From JAFGED01 sp964551295 (GTDB taxonomy: Bacteria > Chloroflexota > Anaerolineae > B4-G1): a stretch of 14,510 nt of DNA. Positions 13,726 to 14,510 of this stretch are shown one piece after another. Location: positions 1-14,510 of the forward strand of contig CAZKDJ010000103.1 in assembly GCA_964551295.1 (NCBI GenBank). Direction: 5' to 3'. The position numbers were made by a program, and so were the translations under genes. Position 1 is the stretch's first letter; each line of letters opens with the position of its first letter. A model generated the notes under the pieces. That model was not told the origin of the DNA. It saw only the letters and a list, made by a program, of their open reading frames with translations, and ran no database searches.

Positions 13726-14510
13726 ATGGCGGAATTCGTGATCGAAGGTGGTGTTCCTCTTTTGGGTACTGTGACGCCCAGCGGGAACAAGAACGCGGCG
13801 TTTCCCTTGATGGCGGCATGTCTGTTGACGGACGAACCGATCACGCTCCACAACATGCCCAACATCGGCGATGTGGAGACGATGGGGGAGCTCTTGACCT
13901 CGGTGGGTGTCTCTGTGGAGCGGCTCGATGCTCACAGTTGGCGTCTACAGGCCCGGGAGGTGCGTACGTCCGCGTTGCCGCCCCGGCTTTTTGGGCGCAT
14001 TCGTGGCTCTGTAACCCTTGCCGGACCGATGCTGGCTCGGATGGGCACGGTGCGTCTGCCTCGACCCGGCGGCGACATGATCGGGCGGCGGCGGATGGAT
14101 ACCCACTTTATGGCCATGGAGGCGTTGGGGGCAGAGATGGATGTCGATGGCGCCTTTTGCTTGCGCGGCCGGCGGCTGCATGGGGCCGACATTCTGCTGG
14201 ACGAGGCTAGCGTCACGGCTACAGAGAACACCATCATGGCGGCGGTGCTTGCCAGCGGGACGACGATCATGCGCAACGCGGCCTGCGAGCCACACGTGCA
14301 GGATTTGTGCTGGTTGTTGGGTCAAATGGGAGCACAGATCGAGGGGATTGGCTCCAACACCCTCACGATCCAGGGCGTGGAAAAGCTGGGAGGAGGAGAG
14401 TACACGATCAGCCCTGATTATATGGAGGTGGGAAGCTACATCGCCCTGGCCGCGGTGACCGGTGGTGAATTGCTGATCAAGGACGCCGCGCCGGAGCATC
14501 TGCGCATGGT
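13726..14510 (+). CDS. murA: UDP-N-acetylglucosamine 1-carboxyvinyltransferase (MurA), 3' end outside window
   Basis: MurA transfers enolpyruvate from phosphoenolpyruvate to UDP-GlcNAc, the first committed step of peptidoglycan synthesis, in the cytoplasm. The first 261 residues are visible; the gene runs off the right edge (the family is about 420 aa). Motifs: EGGVPLLGTVTPSGNKNAA with Lys22 and Asn23 as in E. coli, LPRPGGDMIGRRRMDTHF at 111-128, ASVTATENTIMAAVLASGTT at 161-180, and CEPHVQDL at 187-194. The residue at the active-site loop position of E. coli Cys115 is Asp117 here (GGDMIG instead of GGCTIG). The ATG has GGAG eight bases upstream and lies 16 bases after the SAM hydrolase stop, so the two are likely co-transcribed. 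MurA identity is strong; a MurA-like paralogue cannot be excluded without the rest. Confidence 0.93.
   Translation, partial: MAEFVIEGGVPLLGTVTPSGNKNAAFPLMAACLLTDEPITLHNMPNIGDVETMGELLTSVGVSVERLDAHSWRLQAREVRTSALPPRLFGRIRGSVTLAGPMLARMGTVRLPRPGGDMIGRRRMDTHFMAMEALGAEMDVDGAFCLRGRRLHGADILLDEASVTATENTIMAAVLASGTTIMRNAACEPHVQDLCWLLGQMGAQIEGIGSNTLTIQGVEKLGGGEYTISPDYMEVGSYIALAAVTGGELLIKDAAPEHLRM

Overview
The window is a GC-rich, densely coded stretch of bacterial chromosome. The gene types point to a member of the Chloroflexota, perhaps Anaerolineae-like, probably from a metagenome. The clues are a very long MalT-like STAND/TPR regulator ending in a SARP-type BTAD domain, a small NHLP-clan (Os1348-like) peptide, promoters that place the start of transcription almost on the start codon, and a MurA with Asp in place of the usual Cys. 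The taxonomic call is inference; no rRNA or other marker gene is present.

Layout. (1) 29-5254, plus strand, sugar uptake and breakdown: two CUT1-type ABC permeases, a strong intrinsic terminator, then a GH2 beta-galactosidase of LacZ architecture. The binding protein presumably lies just left of the window and no ATPase gene is visible. (2) 5291-5355: an imperfect palindromic repeat between convergent genes. (3) 5391-9234: a minus-strand homologue of the DNPH1/Rcl nucleotide N-hydrolase, divergent from the STAND/TPR/BTAD regulator. A perfect 8-bp-arm dyad lies exactly midway between the two predicted -35 boxes. The regulator ends at a textbook terminator. (4) 9235-10141, small-protein region: a 55-aa exported peptide, a 68-aa NHLP-like protein in the same operon, and a separate 94-aa protein of unknown function behind a near-consensus promoter. 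(5) 10094-12663, minus strand, exopolysaccharide: a GT4 glycosyltransferase followed by a polyprenyl glycosylphosphotransferase, with a predicted leaderless promoter. (6) 12818-14510, plus strand: a SAM hydrolase (DUF62 family) from another predicted leaderless promoter, followed 16 bases later by a murA gene cut off by the window edge.

How the parts may work together. Region 1 is a self-contained beta-galactoside import and hydrolysis unit. Regions 3 and 4 are the most unusual part: a giant TPR regulator next to a house-cleaning nucleotidase and, past a terminator, a secreted peptide and a RiPP-leader-like protein with no modification enzyme nearby. I suggest a peptide- or nucleotide-sensing regulatory cassette, but nothing in the sequence proves a functional link. 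Regions 5 and 6 diverge from a 191-bp promoter region and serve the cell envelope (exopolysaccharide, peptidoglycan). I saw no tRNA, rRNA, CRISPR array, transposase or phage gene.
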